From Ralstonia sp. A12 (lineage in GTDB: Bacteria > Pseudomonadota > Gammaproteobacteria > Burkholderiales > Burkholderiaceae): 64,000 nt of DNA. Shown here in pieces: positions 17,682-27,378 of the stretch; the stretch's first letter is position 1; every line of letters starts with the position of its first letter. The notes beneath the pieces are model-generated. The model saw nothing but the letters and a program-made list of their open reading frames with translations. It had not been told where the DNA came from and made no database searches. The translations under genes and the position numbers were made by a program. The stretch covers positions 62,001-126,000 of the forward strand of contig NZ_JSZO01000019.1 in assembly GCF_000801955.1 (NCBI RefSeq), given 5' to 3'.

Positions 17682-18361
17682 GACGTCACCACCTCGGCAT
17701 CGGCCACACGGGCATTCGCCTTCCACTCGCGCACGTACTCAGGCGTGCCTGTCGGTGCGCCGTCCACCACGGGCGTGAGCGGCAACAGTGCCATGGGCAG
17801 CACACCCGCCCACACGGGCAAAGCGAGGTCCTCTTCATCGTCTTTCGGGCCGCCCGTGCGGATCTTGCTCGCGGCCTCATCCAGCGGAATGCGCAGCACG
17901 GTAGTGGCCGCCAACTCCTTGGCGTTGCCGGGGCGCACCTCCTGCGAGCGCCCGACGGCCAGGGTCTCCATGAATGCATCGAGCACGGCCGGCTTCTGCT
18001 CGTCGGGCACGACCTCGAACGCGCCGTAGATGACGACCGACCGATAGTTCATCGAGTGGTTGAACGCAGAGCGCGCCAGCACCAGGCCGTCGATATGCGT
18101 GACCGTCACGCACACCTGCGCGCCACTGGCTGCCAGCTTGAGCATGCGGCTGCCGTTGGAGCCGTGGATGTACAGGTGATCGCCTTCGCGCCAGCACGCG
18201 GTGGGGATGCAGTGCACGCCATGTTCATCGGCAAAGGCAATGTGGCAAACATAGGCGTCGTCGAGGATGGCGTGCAGCGTGGCGGCATCGTAGTGACCAC
18301 GACGGGCGACACGGTTCACACGCGTGCGATCGGTGGGCGGAGTGGCTTCGGTTGTCGACAT
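17678..18361 (-). CDS. Pyridoxamine 5'-phosphate oxidase-family (FMN split-barrel) protein
   Basis: 227 residues from ATG 18361, chosen because GGAG lies just upstream and the sequence becomes family-like from here (RVARRGHYDAATLHAILDDA). The split-barrel core (about 20-150) has CHIAFADEHGVHCIPTACWREGDHLYIHG, as in Nim-like and heme/flavin-binding members. It is probably cytosolic and binds FMN or another flavin. It is divergent from a MocR-type regulator (93-bp gap) and coupled to an exporter gene downstream, so a MocR-controlled two-gene unit is likely. Confidence 0.85.
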   Translation of the reverse strand: MSTTEATPPTDRTRVNRVARRGHYDAATLHAILDDAYVCHIAFADEHGVHCIPTACWREGDHLYIHGSNGSRMLKLAASGAQVCVTVTHIDGLVLARSAFNHSMNYRSVVIYGAFEVVPDEQKPAVLDAFMETLAVGRSQEVRPGNAKELAATTVLRIPLDEAASKIRTGGPKDDEEDLALPVWAGVLPMALLPLTPVVDGAPTGTPEYVREWKANARVADAEVVTS

Positions 18362-18454
18362 GGCAAGGCTCCAGATGGGATTTCGATCTGCCGACGATAA
18401 AAAAACCGTGGCACCATGCGTAGACCCACAGAAATGCAAAACCTTGGAGCCAGG

Positions 18455-19930
18455 ATGGACTACGGCGTCTTGCTGTCGAACTACGAACGGACCGCCGCAC
18501 GCGGCAAGGCGGAGGGCGGCGCACGGCCCTCGCAGCAGCATCGGCTGTACGCCTGCCTGCGCACAGCCATCCTGAGCGGCCAGATCGAAGAAGGCACACG
18601 GCTGGCCTCGTCGCGCTCGCTGGCCGAGGAGTTGGGCATGGCGCGCAACTCGGTGCTGTATGCCTATGAACAACTGGCGGCGGAGGGCTTCGTGCTCAGC
18701 CGTCGGCAAGGTACGGTGGTTGCGCGGGTGGGTCTGCAGCAGGCGCCGGCGGAAGCCCCGGAAGCGCCGCCGGTGTTGTCGCGCCGTGTCGCGGGCCTGG
18801 AGCGCCCGAGCGGCGGCATGAGCGATCCGCTGCCGTTCCTTCCGGGCACGCCCGCGCTGGACGAGTTTCCGTTCGCACAATGGCGGCGCTGCATCGAGCG
18901 GGCATGGCGCCGCGTGCGCCCGGCGCAGCTCGGCTACGGGCCGGTGGAGGGCAACGTGGCGCTACGCCAGGCGGTGGCGGAATACCTGCGCGTCTCACGC
19001 GGCGCGCGCTGCGAAGCGGCGCAGGTGTTCATCACCGATGGCACGCAGAACAGCCTGGACCTCTGCGCCCGCGCCCTGGCCGATGCGGGCGACACCGCCT
19101 GGATCGAGAACCCCGGCTACTACGGTGCGCGCGCATCACTGCAGGCGGCCGACCTGCGGCTGGTGCCGATCGGCGTGGATGCCGATGGCCTTGCCCCGCG
19201 CCCGGAAGACTGGCACGACACGCCACCCAAGCTGATCTACATCACGCCGTCGCACCAATACCCGCTGGGCTCGGTGATGAGTCTGGAACGCCGCCTCGCC
19301 CTCATCCAGCATGCGCGTGCGGCGGGTGCGTGGATTATCGAAGACGACTACGACAGCGAGTTCCGCCACACCGGTACGCCGCTGTCTGCCGTGCAGGGGC
19401 TGACCGCCGATGCGCCGGTGGTCTATCTGGGCACCTTCAGCAAGATGCTGTTCCCGGCGCTGCGCCTGGGCTACATGGTCGTACCGCCGGCATTGGCCAC
19501 CGTGCTGCGGCCGGCGGCCGGCGCGCTGATGCTGCGCGGGCGCGTGGCCGATCAGCTGGCGCTGGCGGAGTTCATTGAAGCGGGACACTTCACGCGGCAC
19601 CTGCGGCGCATGCGGCGCCTGTATGGCGAGCGCCGCGATGCCTTGCAGGCCGCGCTTGAACGGCACCTGCACGGTGTGGTGACGGTTTCGGGCGGCGCTG
19701 GGGGCATGCACCTGTCAACGCGGCTCGACGCGCCCGTGTCGGACGTGGAGGTCAGCCACGCCGCACGTGCCCAGGGCATGGTGCTGCGGCCGCTGTCGCG
19801 CTTCTGCCTGCCCGGCACGATGACGGCGCAATACAACGGACTCGTCCTCGGTTACGGCAACGTACCTGCCGAGGCGATGGACGGGTTGGTCTTGCAAATG
19901 CAGCGCGTGATTGCGGAGGTCGCCGCATAG
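18455..19930 (+). CDS. MocR-type transcriptional regulator (GntR HTH plus aminotransferase domain)
   Basis: 491 residues from ATG 18455 (GGAG 5 bases upstream). The N-terminal GntR winged helix spans about 25-95 (LYACLRTAILSGQI, LASSRSLAEELGMARNSVLYAYEQLAAEG). The C-terminal fold-type I aminotransferase domain (about 115-485) keeps the PLP lysine in GTFSKMLFPALRLGY and the Asp of IIEDDYDSEF. MocR proteins sense PLP or amines and usually regulate the divergent gene, here the PNPOx-family gene. Could be a PdxR-like regulator, but pdx genes are not adjacent. Confidence 0.92.
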   Translation: MDYGVLLSNYERTAARGKAEGGARPSQQHRLYACLRTAILSGQIEEGTRLASSRSLAEELGMARNSVLYAYEQLAAEGFVLSRRQGTVVARVGLQQAPAEAPEAPPVLSRRVAGLERPSGGMSDPLPFLPGTPALDEFPFAQWRRCIERAWRRVRPAQLGYGPVEGNVALRQAVAEYLRVSRGARCEAAQVFITDGTQNSLDLCARALADAGDTAWIENPGYYGARASLQAADLRLVPIGVDADGLAPRPEDWHDTPPKLIYITPSHQYPLGSVMSLERRLALIQHARAAGAWIIEDDYDSEFRHTGTPLSAVQGLTADAPVVYLGTFSKMLFPALRLGYMVVPPALATVLRPAAGALMLRGRVADQLALAEFIEAGHFTRHLRRMRRLYGERRDALQAALERHLHGVVTVSGGAGGMHLSTRLDAPVSDVEVSHAARAQGMVLRPLSRFCLPGTMTAQYNGLVLGYGNVPAEAMDGLVLQMQRVIAEVAA

Positions 19931-19955
19931 GATCTGTCGCGCATCAGGCAACCCT

Positions 19956-20624
19956 TCAGACGACCATCCTCGTGGCGGCGGCCAATTCGGCCAAGCTCCA
20001 GCCCGCCCCCAGCAGCACGCGCCGCGTGTGCAGGGCCTCCAGCACGACGACATCGTCCACCTGTTCGCCCAGGTAGCGCAGGCGCTTGTCGAGCACCTCC
20101 ACATACCCCGATGGGTAGTGCCTGGCGAGCGACTCGTACACCCCATGCACCCCGACGGACTGACGCGCGCCGCTCATCAGGCACATCCCACCGTCGAGCG
20201 CGCGCCGGAAGACGGTCGAGGCCAACCCGCGCCGCTGGTACGCCAACGCGTACTTCGAGTGCGGTGAACGCAGAAAGCGATCCGCACGTTTGTCCAGCTC
20301 GATCAAGCGGTTGAAGACCGTGTAGCCGGCCAGGCGCCGCGCCGCCACGTCTTCGACATAGACATAGATCTCGCCATCGGCCTCGCGCGTGTGCAGGCGG
20401 AAGCCCGGCAAGGTGCTGTCGTCCAACGTCATGCCATGCAGCGGCGTGCCGGGCGTTTGCATGCGCTCATACAGCGCATCGAGTTCGCGCTCGATGTCTT
20501 CGTTGTTGAAGTCGACATCGGTGCGCAGGCCGAGCGGCGCAAGCCACTTGCGCAGCGCTTGCACCATCGATGCCAACGGCGGCAAGGCCGGTGACGGCAT
20601 GGGCAGGGTCAATACGGTGCTCAT
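19956..20624 (-). CDS. GNAT-like protein of unknown function
   Basis: 222 residues. The central part (about 75-180) resembles a GNAT acetyltransferase fold: GEIYVYVEDVAARRLAGYTVF as strand pair, then YALAYQRRGLASTVFRRAL, where Q-R-R-G-L-A looks like the acetyl-CoA pyrophosphate loop. No specific family is recognised. Its ATG overlaps the stop of the upstream beta-solenoid gene (ATGA at 20621-20624), so both are translated together and probably work together. Substrate unknown; a protein acetyltransferase role is only a guess. Confidence 0.6.
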   Translation of the reverse strand: MSTVLTLPMPSPALPPLASMVQALRKWLAPLGLRTDVDFNNEDIERELDALYERMQTPGTPLHGMTLDDSTLPGFRLHTREADGEIYVYVEDVAARRLAGYTVFNRLIELDKRADRFLRSPHSKYALAYQRRGLASTVFRRALDGGMCLMSGARQSVGVHGVYESLARHYPSGYVEVLDKRLRYLGEQVDDVVVLEALHTRRVLLGAGWSLAELAAATRMVV

Positions 20625-21487
20625 GCGGCCTCCGCCCAGTACCCACTGATAAGCCGCGCCGGCGGCTCGGCTGCCAGGATGCGCGCACTGGCGGGCCAGT
20701 CGTCCATACGTACGGCCAGGCCGGCGTGGATGCCGTAGCCCGGCCCAGCAAGGATGGTGCCGCCCGCCTCCACGCCCTCGCCCGCGCGGATGGCGCCGCC
20801 GGCTTCGATGTCGCCCCAGGCCTTGATGCCCCAGCCGGCCTCCAGGTGTGTGCCCGCGCGCAAGTCAGCGCCCGCGAGGATGCCGTTTGCCGCAGAGATG
20901 CTCGCTTCGCCGATCGCCTCACCGCCAGCGCGCAAGCCCTTGCCGCAACGCACGTTGCCGCGTGCAGCCAGCGCCTCGCCGATCAACAGGTCGTCCACCA
21001 CGTCGATATCCGCATCGCAATGCAGGTCACGGTGCACGCGCGCAACGCCACCGACATTCACGGCGCCGGTGGCGGTCAGGCTCCAGCCGACACGTAGGTC
21101 GCCACCCACATGCACCGTGCCATCGCAGTACAGACCAGCCTTGGCTTCAAGATCGCCGCCCGTGGTGATCGACTCGCCCGCGCGCACGCTGCCACCCGCA
21201 CGGATGGCCTGCCCGGCGCGCAGCACGCTGTCGACGTAGATACCGCCACGCACGACGATCGTGCCCGCGAAGACCAGCGCATCGGCTTCGATGTCGTCGG
21301 CGTCGAGCACGGCGTCGGTGGGGCCGAAGTTGTCGAGCAGCCAGATGGCATCGGTGATGCGGCCTTCCTGCACGAGGCTGTCGAGCAGGTGTTGGTAATC
21401 GGTGCCGTTGTGGCGGTTGCGGATGTACCAGCGGTAGCCATCCGCGCAAGGCCGCTTGGCCTTGACGAAGTTCTGGGTGAGTTCCAT
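20621..21487 (-). CDS. Repeat protein with predicted beta-solenoid fold
   Basis: 288 residues. After a conserved-looking N-terminus (about 1-60, KRPCADGYRWYIRNRHNGTDY) the protein is a run of short repeats of the form A-G-G-x-I/L-x-A-G-x-x-I (about 70-265). Such hexapeptide-like, Gly/Ala/Val-rich repetition predicts a beta-helix similar in style to bactofilin or acyltransferase solenoids. No signal peptide or membrane helix. It is coupled to the GNAT-like gene by a 4-base overlap. Function unknown; a scaffold or filament for the partner enzyme is possible. Confidence 0.65.
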   Translation of the reverse strand: MELTQNFVKAKRPCADGYRWYIRNRHNGTDYQHLLDSLVQEGRITDAIWLLDNFGPTDAVLDADDIEADALVFAGTIVVRGGIYVDSVLRAGQAIRAGGSVRAGESITTGGDLEAKAGLYCDGTVHVGGDLRVGWSLTATGAVNVGGVARVHRDLHCDADIDVVDDLLIGEALAARGNVRCGKGLRAGGEAIGEASISAANGILAGADLRAGTHLEAGWGIKAWGDIEAGGAIRAGEGVEAGGTILAGPGYGIHAGLAVRMDDWPASARILAAEPPARLISGYWAEAA

Positions 21488-21538
21488 GGCAAGTCCTTCG
21501 CCCGCCGCGCCGGGTCGTGTCAGGCAATGGCAGGCGAG

Positions 21539-21752
21539 CCGGTGCCGGCGCGTATCAGCACCGGACCGGAGTTGAAGAGGGAGCGAAAGCGGAGGAGGCC
21601 GTGCGGAGCGGGTACGCCAGCTTGGGCGCTGCCCCGCACGGCTTATGAAAGCCGGGCGAGCAGGAAGTGCCGGAGGGCAGCGTGCGCGGGCGGGAGGTCA
21701 TGCCCCGCGCCGCAACGCACGCGCGTGCAGGCAGCCGGCAGTGCTTGCCGGC
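21539..21752. other. Gene-less GC-rich region with four clustered inverted repeats
   Basis: Part of the 678-base stretch between the solenoid gene and the oxidoreductase gene. Perfect arms: CCGGTGC/GCACCGG (21539-21545, 21558-21564), GCCGTGCGG/CCGCACGGC (21598-21606, 21634-21642, extended by AGCG/CGCT), GCGCGGG/CCCGCGC (21684-21690, 21704-21710) and GCCGGCA/TGCCGGC (21734-21740, 21746-21752). No known RNA family was recognised. It could be the structured leader of the minus-strand solenoid gene or an independent RNA. The rest of the gap (21753-22165) shows nothing clear. Confidence 0.35.
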
Positions 21753-22165
21753 GCTGAGCGCGAATGGGTTGGGGTCGGGACATGGTCTGGAATGGGGTGT
21801 TCAGGACGTAACTGCGCAGGATGGCGGCGGCACCGGGGAAAGTCCAGAGTCAAGGTGACGCATGCCTTGCTTCTTGACTGAAGTTTGCGGATTCGGATCG
21901 CGCTCTGCGACCCCGCCGCTACTACTTTGCACGCACCGCAGCATCCGGGTCGCCGGCTCGGCCGATGCGCCACATCTGTGCCGAAAACGCCGCAACCTCG
22001 GGAAAACCCACCCCCATTCTTGCTGCGTTGCACGGTGTTGGGAATGTCACGCGATGCTACGATGCCCCGACCCACGGCTGTCTGCCAGTTTCCACAAGAA
22101 GCGGCGCAGACGGCACCAAAAGAGACCTGCTGTCGGTGATCCCGACACACCCACCCGGAGCACGC

Positions 22166-25100
22166 ATGAATGCCCCTCTGAACGACGCGCTACGCCGCGC
22201 GCTCGAAACCGTTTCCCTGGACGACAAGTACACGCTCGAGCGTGGCCGCATCTACATCAGCGGCACGCAGGCCCTTGTGCGTCTGCCGATGCTGCAGCAG
22301 GAGCGCGACCGCGCCGCTGGGCTGAACACGGCAGGCTTTATCTCCGGCTACCGCGGCTCGCCGCTGGGGGCGCTGGACCAGGCCTTGTGGAAGGCCAAGA
22401 AGCATCTGGCCGGGCACAACATCGTCTTCCAGGCGGGGCTCAATGAAGACTTGGCCGCCACGGCGGTCTGGGGCTCGCAGCAGGTCAATCTGTATCCGAA
22501 CGCCAAGTTCAGCGGCGTGTACGGCATGTGGTACGGCAAGGGTCCGGGTGTGGACCGCACGATCGACGTGTTCAAGCATGCGAACTCGGCCGGTTCGTCC
22601 GCGCATGGCGGGGTGCTGGTGCTGGCGGGCGATGACCACGCCGCCAAGTCGTCCACGCTGGCGCACCAGTCGGAGCACGTGTTCAAGGCGGCCGGCATTC
22701 CGGTGCTGTATCCGTCCAACGTGCAGGAATACCTCGACTACGGCCTGCACGGCTGGGCGATGAGCCGCTACTCCGGCCTGTGGGTGTCGATGAAGTGCGT
22801 GACGGACGTGGTGGAATCGTCCGCCTCGGTGGATGTCGATCCGCACCGCGCCGAGATCATCCTGCCCGAAGATTTCATCATGCCGCAGGGCGGCCTCAAC
22901 ATCCGCTGGCCCGATCCGCCGCTGGTGCAGGAAGCCCGCCTGCTCGATTACAAGTGGTACGCCGGCCTGTCGTACGTGCGTGCCAACAAGCTCGACCGCG
23001 TGGTGCTCGATTCGCCGCAGGCGCGCTTCGGCATCATGACCGCCGGCAAGGCCTACTTGGACGTGCGCCAGGCGCTGGTCGACCTGGGCCTCGACGAGGA
23101 AACCTGCCGCCGCATCGGCATCCGCCTGTACAAGGTCGGCTGCGTGTGGCCGCTCGAAGCGCACGGCGCACGCGCCTTTGCCGAAGGGCTGCAAGAGATT
23201 CTGGTGGTGGAAGAGAAGCGCCAGATCCTCGAATACCAACTCAAGGAAGAGCTGTACAACTACCGCGACGACGTCCGCCCGCGCGTGTACGGCAAGTTTG
23301 ACGAGCGCGACAATGCCGGCGGCGAATGGTCGGTGCCGATGGCCAACTGGCTGCTGCCGGCACACTACGAGTTGTCGCCTGCGCTGATCGCCCGCGCCAT
23401 CGCCACGCGCCTGGAGAAGTTCGAGCTGCCGTCGGATGTGCGCTCGCGCATCGAAGCGCGTCTGGCCATCATCGACGCCAAAGAGAAGGCGCTCGCCAAG
23501 CCGCGCATCACTGCCGAGCGCAAGCCGTGGTTCTGCTCGGGCTGCCCGCACAACACGTCGACCAACGTGCCGGAAGGCTCGCGCGCGCTGGCCGGCATCG
23601 GCTGCCACTACATGACCGTGTGGATGGACCGCCGCACCGACACCTTCAGCCAGATGGGCGGCGAAGGCGTGGCGTGGATCGGCCAGATGCCGTTCTCGGG
23701 CGACCAGCATGTGTTCGCCAACCTGGGCGACGGCACGTACTACCACTCGGGCCTGCTGGCCGTTCGCGCCTCCATCGCGGCCAAGGTGAACATCACCTAC
23801 AAGATCCTCTACAACGACGCCGTGGCCATGACCGGCGGCCAGCCGGTGGACGGCCCGCTCTCTGTGCCGCAAATTGCTGCACAGGTGCATGCCGAAGGCA
23901 CGTCGCGCATCGTCATCGTCACGGACGAACCCGAGAAGTACAACGCGGCAATCAAGTTGCCCGAAGGCGTGACCGTGCACCACCGCGATCGCCTCGATGC
24001 GATTCAGCGCGAGCTGCGCGAAGTGCAAGGCACCAGCGTGCTGATCTACGACCAGACCTGCGCCACCGAAAAGCGCCGCCGCCGCAAGCGCGGCACGATG
24101 GCCGACCCCGCACGCCGCGCGTTCATCAATGACGCGGTGTGCGAAGGCTGCGGCGATTGCTCGGTCAAGTCGAACTGCCTGTCGGTCGAGCCGCTAGAAA
24201 CGGAGCTGGGCACCAAGCGCAAGATCAACCAGTCGTCGTGCAACAAGGATTTCTCGTGCGTGAACGGCTTCTGCCCGAGCTTCGTGACGGCGGAAGGCGC
24301 ACAGGTGCGCAAGCCCGAATCGCGTGGCATTGCGATGGACAGCCTGCCGCTGCTGCCGCACCCTGAGCTGCCCGCCATCCAGCGCGCGTATGGCGTGCTG
24401 GTGACCGGCGTGGGCGGCACGGGCGTGGTGACCATCGGCGGCCTGCTCGGCATGGCAGCGCACATCGAGGGCAAGGGCGTGACCGTGCTCGACATGGCGG
24501 GCCTGGCGCAGAAAGGCGGCGCCGTGCTCTCGCACGTGCAGATCGGTGAGCGTCCGGATTCCATCCACGCCACGCGCATCGCCATGGGCGAAGCGGACCT
24601 CGTGATCGGCTGCGATGCGATTGTCTCGGCGGGGGACGAAGTGCTGTCGAAGGTGCAGCACGGCCAGACGCGCGCGATCATCAACAGCACGGCATCCCCC
24701 ACGGCCGACTTCATCAAGAACCCGAACTGGCGCTTCCCGGGCAGCTCGGCCGAGGCGGACATCCGCGCGGCCATCGGCGATGCCTGCGCGTTTGAAGACG
24801 CCAACACGCTGGCTGTGCGCCTGCTGGGCGACGCGATCTTCACCAACCCGCTGGTGCTGGGCTTTGCGTGGCAGAAGGGCTGGATTCCGCTGACGTACGA
24901 CGCGCTCATCCGCGCGATCGAACTCAACGGCGTGGCGGTCGAGAAGAACAAGACCGCGTTCGAATGGGGCCGCCACCTCGCGCAGGATCGTGATGCCGTG
25001 CTGAAGCTGGCTGACGATGCACCGCGTGCCAAGGCGGATGTCATCGCCCTGCCCTCGCTGGACACGCTGATCGCCCGCCGCGTCGATCTGCTGACTGCGT

Positions 25101-25726
25101 ACCAGAACGCTGCCTACGCTGCCGAGTTCCGCGCAGTGGTCGAGCGTGTGCGCGCAGCCGAGACCGCCGTCGTTGGCGCCGGCCAGACGCTGGCGCTCAC
25201 GGAAGCCGTGGCACGCAACCTGTCGAAGCTGATGGCGTACAAGGACGAATACGAAGTCGCCCGCCTGTACACCGATCCGGCCTTCCTCGACAAGCTGCGC
25301 GCGCAGTTTGAAGGCGAGCCCGGCCGCGACTACCAGCTCAACTTCTGGCTCGCACCGCCGATGACCGCTAAGCACGACGAGAAGGGTCACCTGGTCAAGA
25401 AGCGCTTCGGCCCGAACACCATGCGCCTGTTCAAGCTGCTCACCAAGCTCAAGGGCCTGCGCGGCACGGCGTTCGACGTGTTCGGCAAGACCGAAGAGCG
25501 TCGCACCGAGCGTGCGCTGATCGGTGAATACCGCACGCTGGTGGATGAACTGGTGAAGGGGCTGAATGCGCAGAAGCTGGCACAGGCCGTGGAACTGGCG
25601 CGCCTGCCGGAAGACATTCGCGGCTTCGGCCACGTGAAGGACGCCAACCTGGCAGCCGCACGCATTCGCTGGAACAAGCTGCTGACGCAGTGGCGTGATC
25701 CGGCAGCGGCACAGCGCGCGGCCTGA
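22166..25726 (+). CDS. Indolepyruvate ferredoxin oxidoreductase, fused alpha-gamma type
   Basis: 1186 residues from ATG 22166 (GGAG 5 bases upstream). It oxidatively decarboxylates aryl or branched 2-oxoacids to acyl-CoA, using thiamine diphosphate and Fe-S clusters. Domains: pyrimidine-binding N-terminal domain (about 25-240, GFISGYRGSPLGALDQ), middle domain, TPP domain (about 450-640, GEGVAWIGQMPF and ANLGDGTYYHSG), a Cys-rich 4Fe-4S insertion (CEGCGDC, CNKDFSC), and a C-terminal gamma domain (from about 740, GVGGTGVVTIGGLLG). Together with the hpd fragment far upstream it points to aromatic amino-acid catabolism. It stands alone and ends at a strong terminator. Confidence 0.95.
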   Translation: MNAPLNDALRRALETVSLDDKYTLERGRIYISGTQALVRLPMLQQERDRAAGLNTAGFISGYRGSPLGALDQALWKAKKHLAGHNIVFQAGLNEDLAATAVWGSQQVNLYPNAKFSGVYGMWYGKGPGVDRTIDVFKHANSAGSSAHGGVLVLAGDDHAAKSSTLAHQSEHVFKAAGIPVLYPSNVQEYLDYGLHGWAMSRYSGLWVSMKCVTDVVESSASVDVDPHRAEIILPEDFIMPQGGLNIRWPDPPLVQEARLLDYKWYAGLSYVRANKLDRVVLDSPQARFGIMTAGKAYLDVRQALVDLGLDEETCRRIGIRLYKVGCVWPLEAHGARAFAEGLQEILVVEEKRQILEYQLKEELYNYRDDVRPRVYGKFDERDNAGGEWSVPMANWLLPAHYELSPALIARAIATRLEKFELPSDVRSRIEARLAIIDAKEKALAKPRITAERKPWFCSGCPHNTSTNVPEGSRALAGIGCHYMTVWMDRRTDTFSQMGGEGVAWIGQMPFSGDQHVFANLGDGTYYHSGLLAVRASIAAKVNITYKILYNDAVAMTGGQPVDGPLSVPQIAAQVHAEGTSRIVIVTDEPEKYNAAIKLPEGVTVHHRDRLDAIQRELREVQGTSVLIYDQTCATEKRRRRKRGTMADPARRAFINDAVCEGCGDCSVKSNCLSVEPLETELGTKRKINQSSCNKDFSCVNGFCPSFVTAEGAQVRKPESRGIAMDSLPLLPHPELPAIQRAYGVLVTGVGGTGVVTIGGLLGMAAHIEGKGVTVLDMAGLAQKGGAVLSHVQIGERPDSIHATRIAMGEADLVIGCDAIVSAGDEVLSKVQHGQTRAIINSTASPTADFIKNPNWRFPGSSAEADIRAAIGDACAFEDANTLAVRLLGDAIFTNPLVLGFAWQKGWIPLTYDALIRAIELNGVAVEKNKTAFEWGRHLAQDRDAVLKLADDAPRAKADVIALPSLDTLIARRVDLLTAYQNAAYAAEFRAVVERVRAAETAVVGAGQTLALTEAVARNLSKLMAYKDEYEVARLYTDPAFLDKLRAQFEGEPGRDYQLNFWLAPPMTAKHDEKGHLVKKRFGPNTMRLFKLLTKLKGLRGTAFDVFGKTEERRTERALIGEYRTLVDELVKGLNAQKLAQAVELARLPEDIRGFGHVKDANLAAARIRWNKLLTQWRDPAAAQRAA

Positions 25727-25747
25727 TCGGCTTTAAGCATCACCATA

Positions 25748-25777
25748 GAAAAACGGAGGCTTTGGCCTCCGTTTTTC
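25748..25777. terminator. Bidirectional rho-independent terminator
   Basis: CGGAGGC (25754-25760), loop TTTG, GCCTCCG (25765-25771), with an A-run before and a T-run after. It serves the oxidoreductase gene (+) and exonuclease I gene (-), which converge here. Confidence 0.9.
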
Positions 25778-25796
25778 TTTGTGCGTAACTGAGCGA

Positions 25797-27236
25797 CTAG
25801 CCCGGCACGATCTGCTGGGCGTAGTCGTACAGGTCTTGCAGGATGGTCTGCGCACGGCTGTCGCCGGTTTCTGCGGCCTCTGCGCCCAACTGCTGGAGCC
25901 GCTCGCCAAAGGCTTCGAACGTCAGATAGCCGCCGCTGCCCTCGAACAACCGCTCAGCACGCACCTGCTCCCACTGCTCGTATTCCTCTTCGCTCAACGT
26001 GTCAGGGAAGTTGCGCGCACGGTAGTGGAACAGCAGCTCGGGCAGACGCTCATCGGCGAAATCCGGGTGCAGTTGCGCAAGCTGTTCACCGGTGAGCGTG
26101 CGCAGTTCGTTGAGCGTGCGGCGGTCGTCATTGCTGACGAAGCCGCCGTAGAGGTTCTGGTCCACATCTTCAATCGGCTCCAGCTCGCGGGCGTAGACCT
26201 TGCGCCACGTTTCGCGCATGTCCGGCGCGCCCTGGGCGATGTGCGCATGCTGTTCGATCACAGTGAAATCGATGCCCCAGCGCGCGGCCTGCGCGGGCTG
26301 CAGCGTCTTCATGTTGCTGATGACGATGGGCGACTTGTTGATGTGGATCGACTTGATGGGCAGGCGCGTCGTGCCTTCGGCCAGATCGGCGGTGCGCGTG
26401 AACATGCGCTCGCGGATCGTGGCGACATCCATGTGGAATAGCTCCGACGGGTCGAACGCCAGGTCCCACACAATCAGCTCGTTTTTGTTCGTCGGGTGCC
26501 AGCCCAGCGGCCACACCACGGCCATGCAGCCGCGCTCAACGCCATACATGCCGGAGATGTGCAACAGCGGGCGCTGTGCATCACCAATCTCGGCCAGCAC
26601 ACGATCCTTCTTGCGCAGCGCCAGGCAGAAGTCGAACAGGCGCGGCTGCGCGTTGCGGATCAGGCGTGCCAGCGCAATCGTCGCGCGCACGTCGGACACG
26701 GCATCGTGCGCAGCCTCGTGCACCAGGCCGTTGGCCTTGGACAGATGCTCCAGCTTGAAGCTCGGCTTGCCGTCCTCGTGTTTCGGCCACTGGATGCCTT
26801 CGGGACGCAGCGCCCACGTGGTGCGCACCACGTCGAGCAGGTCCCACCGTCCGCATTCGTTCTGCCACTCGCGCGCGTACGGGTCGATCAGGTTGCGCCA
26901 GAACAGGTGGCGCGTGATCTCATCGTCAAAGCGGATGGTGTTGTAGCCGACGCCAATGGTGCCGGGCGTGCCCAATTCGCGCTCGATGGCCTTTGCGAAT
27001 TGGTATTCCGGCACGCCCTGCTTGGCGCACTGCTGCGGCGTGATGCGGGTGATGAGACACGACACCGGATCGGGCAACCAGTCGTTGGAGGGCTGGCAGA
27101 ACAGCTCGACCGGCTCGCCGATCTCGTTGAGTTCAGCATCGGTGCGGATGCCTGCGAACTGCGCGGGGCGATCGCGGCGCGGCACGGCGCCGAAGGTTTC
27201 GTAGTCGTGCCAGAGGAAGGTGGGAGTGACGGGCAA
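25797..27236 (-). CDS. sbcB: Exodeoxyribonuclease I
   Basis: 479 residues, apparently from a TTG start at 27236. The DEDDh exonuclease motifs are present: FLWHDYETFG (Exo I, first Asp and Glu), GYNTIRFDDE (Exo II) and HDAVSDVRATIALA (Exo III, His and Asp). The SH3-like and C-terminal helical domains of ExoI follow. It degrades single-stranded DNA 3' to 5' and acts in mismatch repair and recombination with SSB. Length matches the E. coli enzyme (475 aa). Monocistronic, ending at the shared terminator. Confidence 0.95.
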   Translation of the reverse strand: MPVTPTFLWHDYETFGAVPRRDRPAQFAGIRTDAELNEIGEPVELFCQPSNDWLPDPVSCLITRITPQQCAKQGVPEYQFAKAIERELGTPGTIGVGYNTIRFDDEITRHLFWRNLIDPYAREWQNECGRWDLLDVVRTTWALRPEGIQWPKHEDGKPSFKLEHLSKANGLVHEAAHDAVSDVRATIALARLIRNAQPRLFDFCLALRKKDRVLAEIGDAQRPLLHISGMYGVERGCMAVVWPLGWHPTNKNELIVWDLAFDPSELFHMDVATIRERMFTRTADLAEGTTRLPIKSIHINKSPIVISNMKTLQPAQAARWGIDFTVIEQHAHIAQGAPDMRETWRKVYARELEPIEDVDQNLYGGFVSNDDRRTLNELRTLTGEQLAQLHPDFADERLPELLFHYRARNFPDTLSEEEYEQWEQVRAERLFEGSGGYLTFEAFGERLQQLGAEAAETGDSRAQTILQDLYDYAQQIVPG

Positions 27237-27378
27237 GGGACGCTGCTCGCAGGAAAGCCAAAAGATGCCGGCATGCTAACAGCCTTGCCGCCCAACGCCT
27301 CCACACGGTTGACTCACATCAACCCGCCCGGGCGGCGTGTCGACCAGACTGGATCCTCCCCCAACTCGGAGACCAGTC

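Noticed and set aside
21488-22165. Possible RNase P, cobalamin riboswitch or other known RNA in the structured gap
   Set aside because: A GGAAAGTCC string near 21837 recalls RNase P RNA, but the other conserved blocks are absent, and no riboswitch consensus was found on either strand.
22190-24028. 612-codon minus-strand frame opposite the indolepyruvate oxidoreductase
   Set aside because: Shadow of a strongly conserved enzyme on the plus strand.
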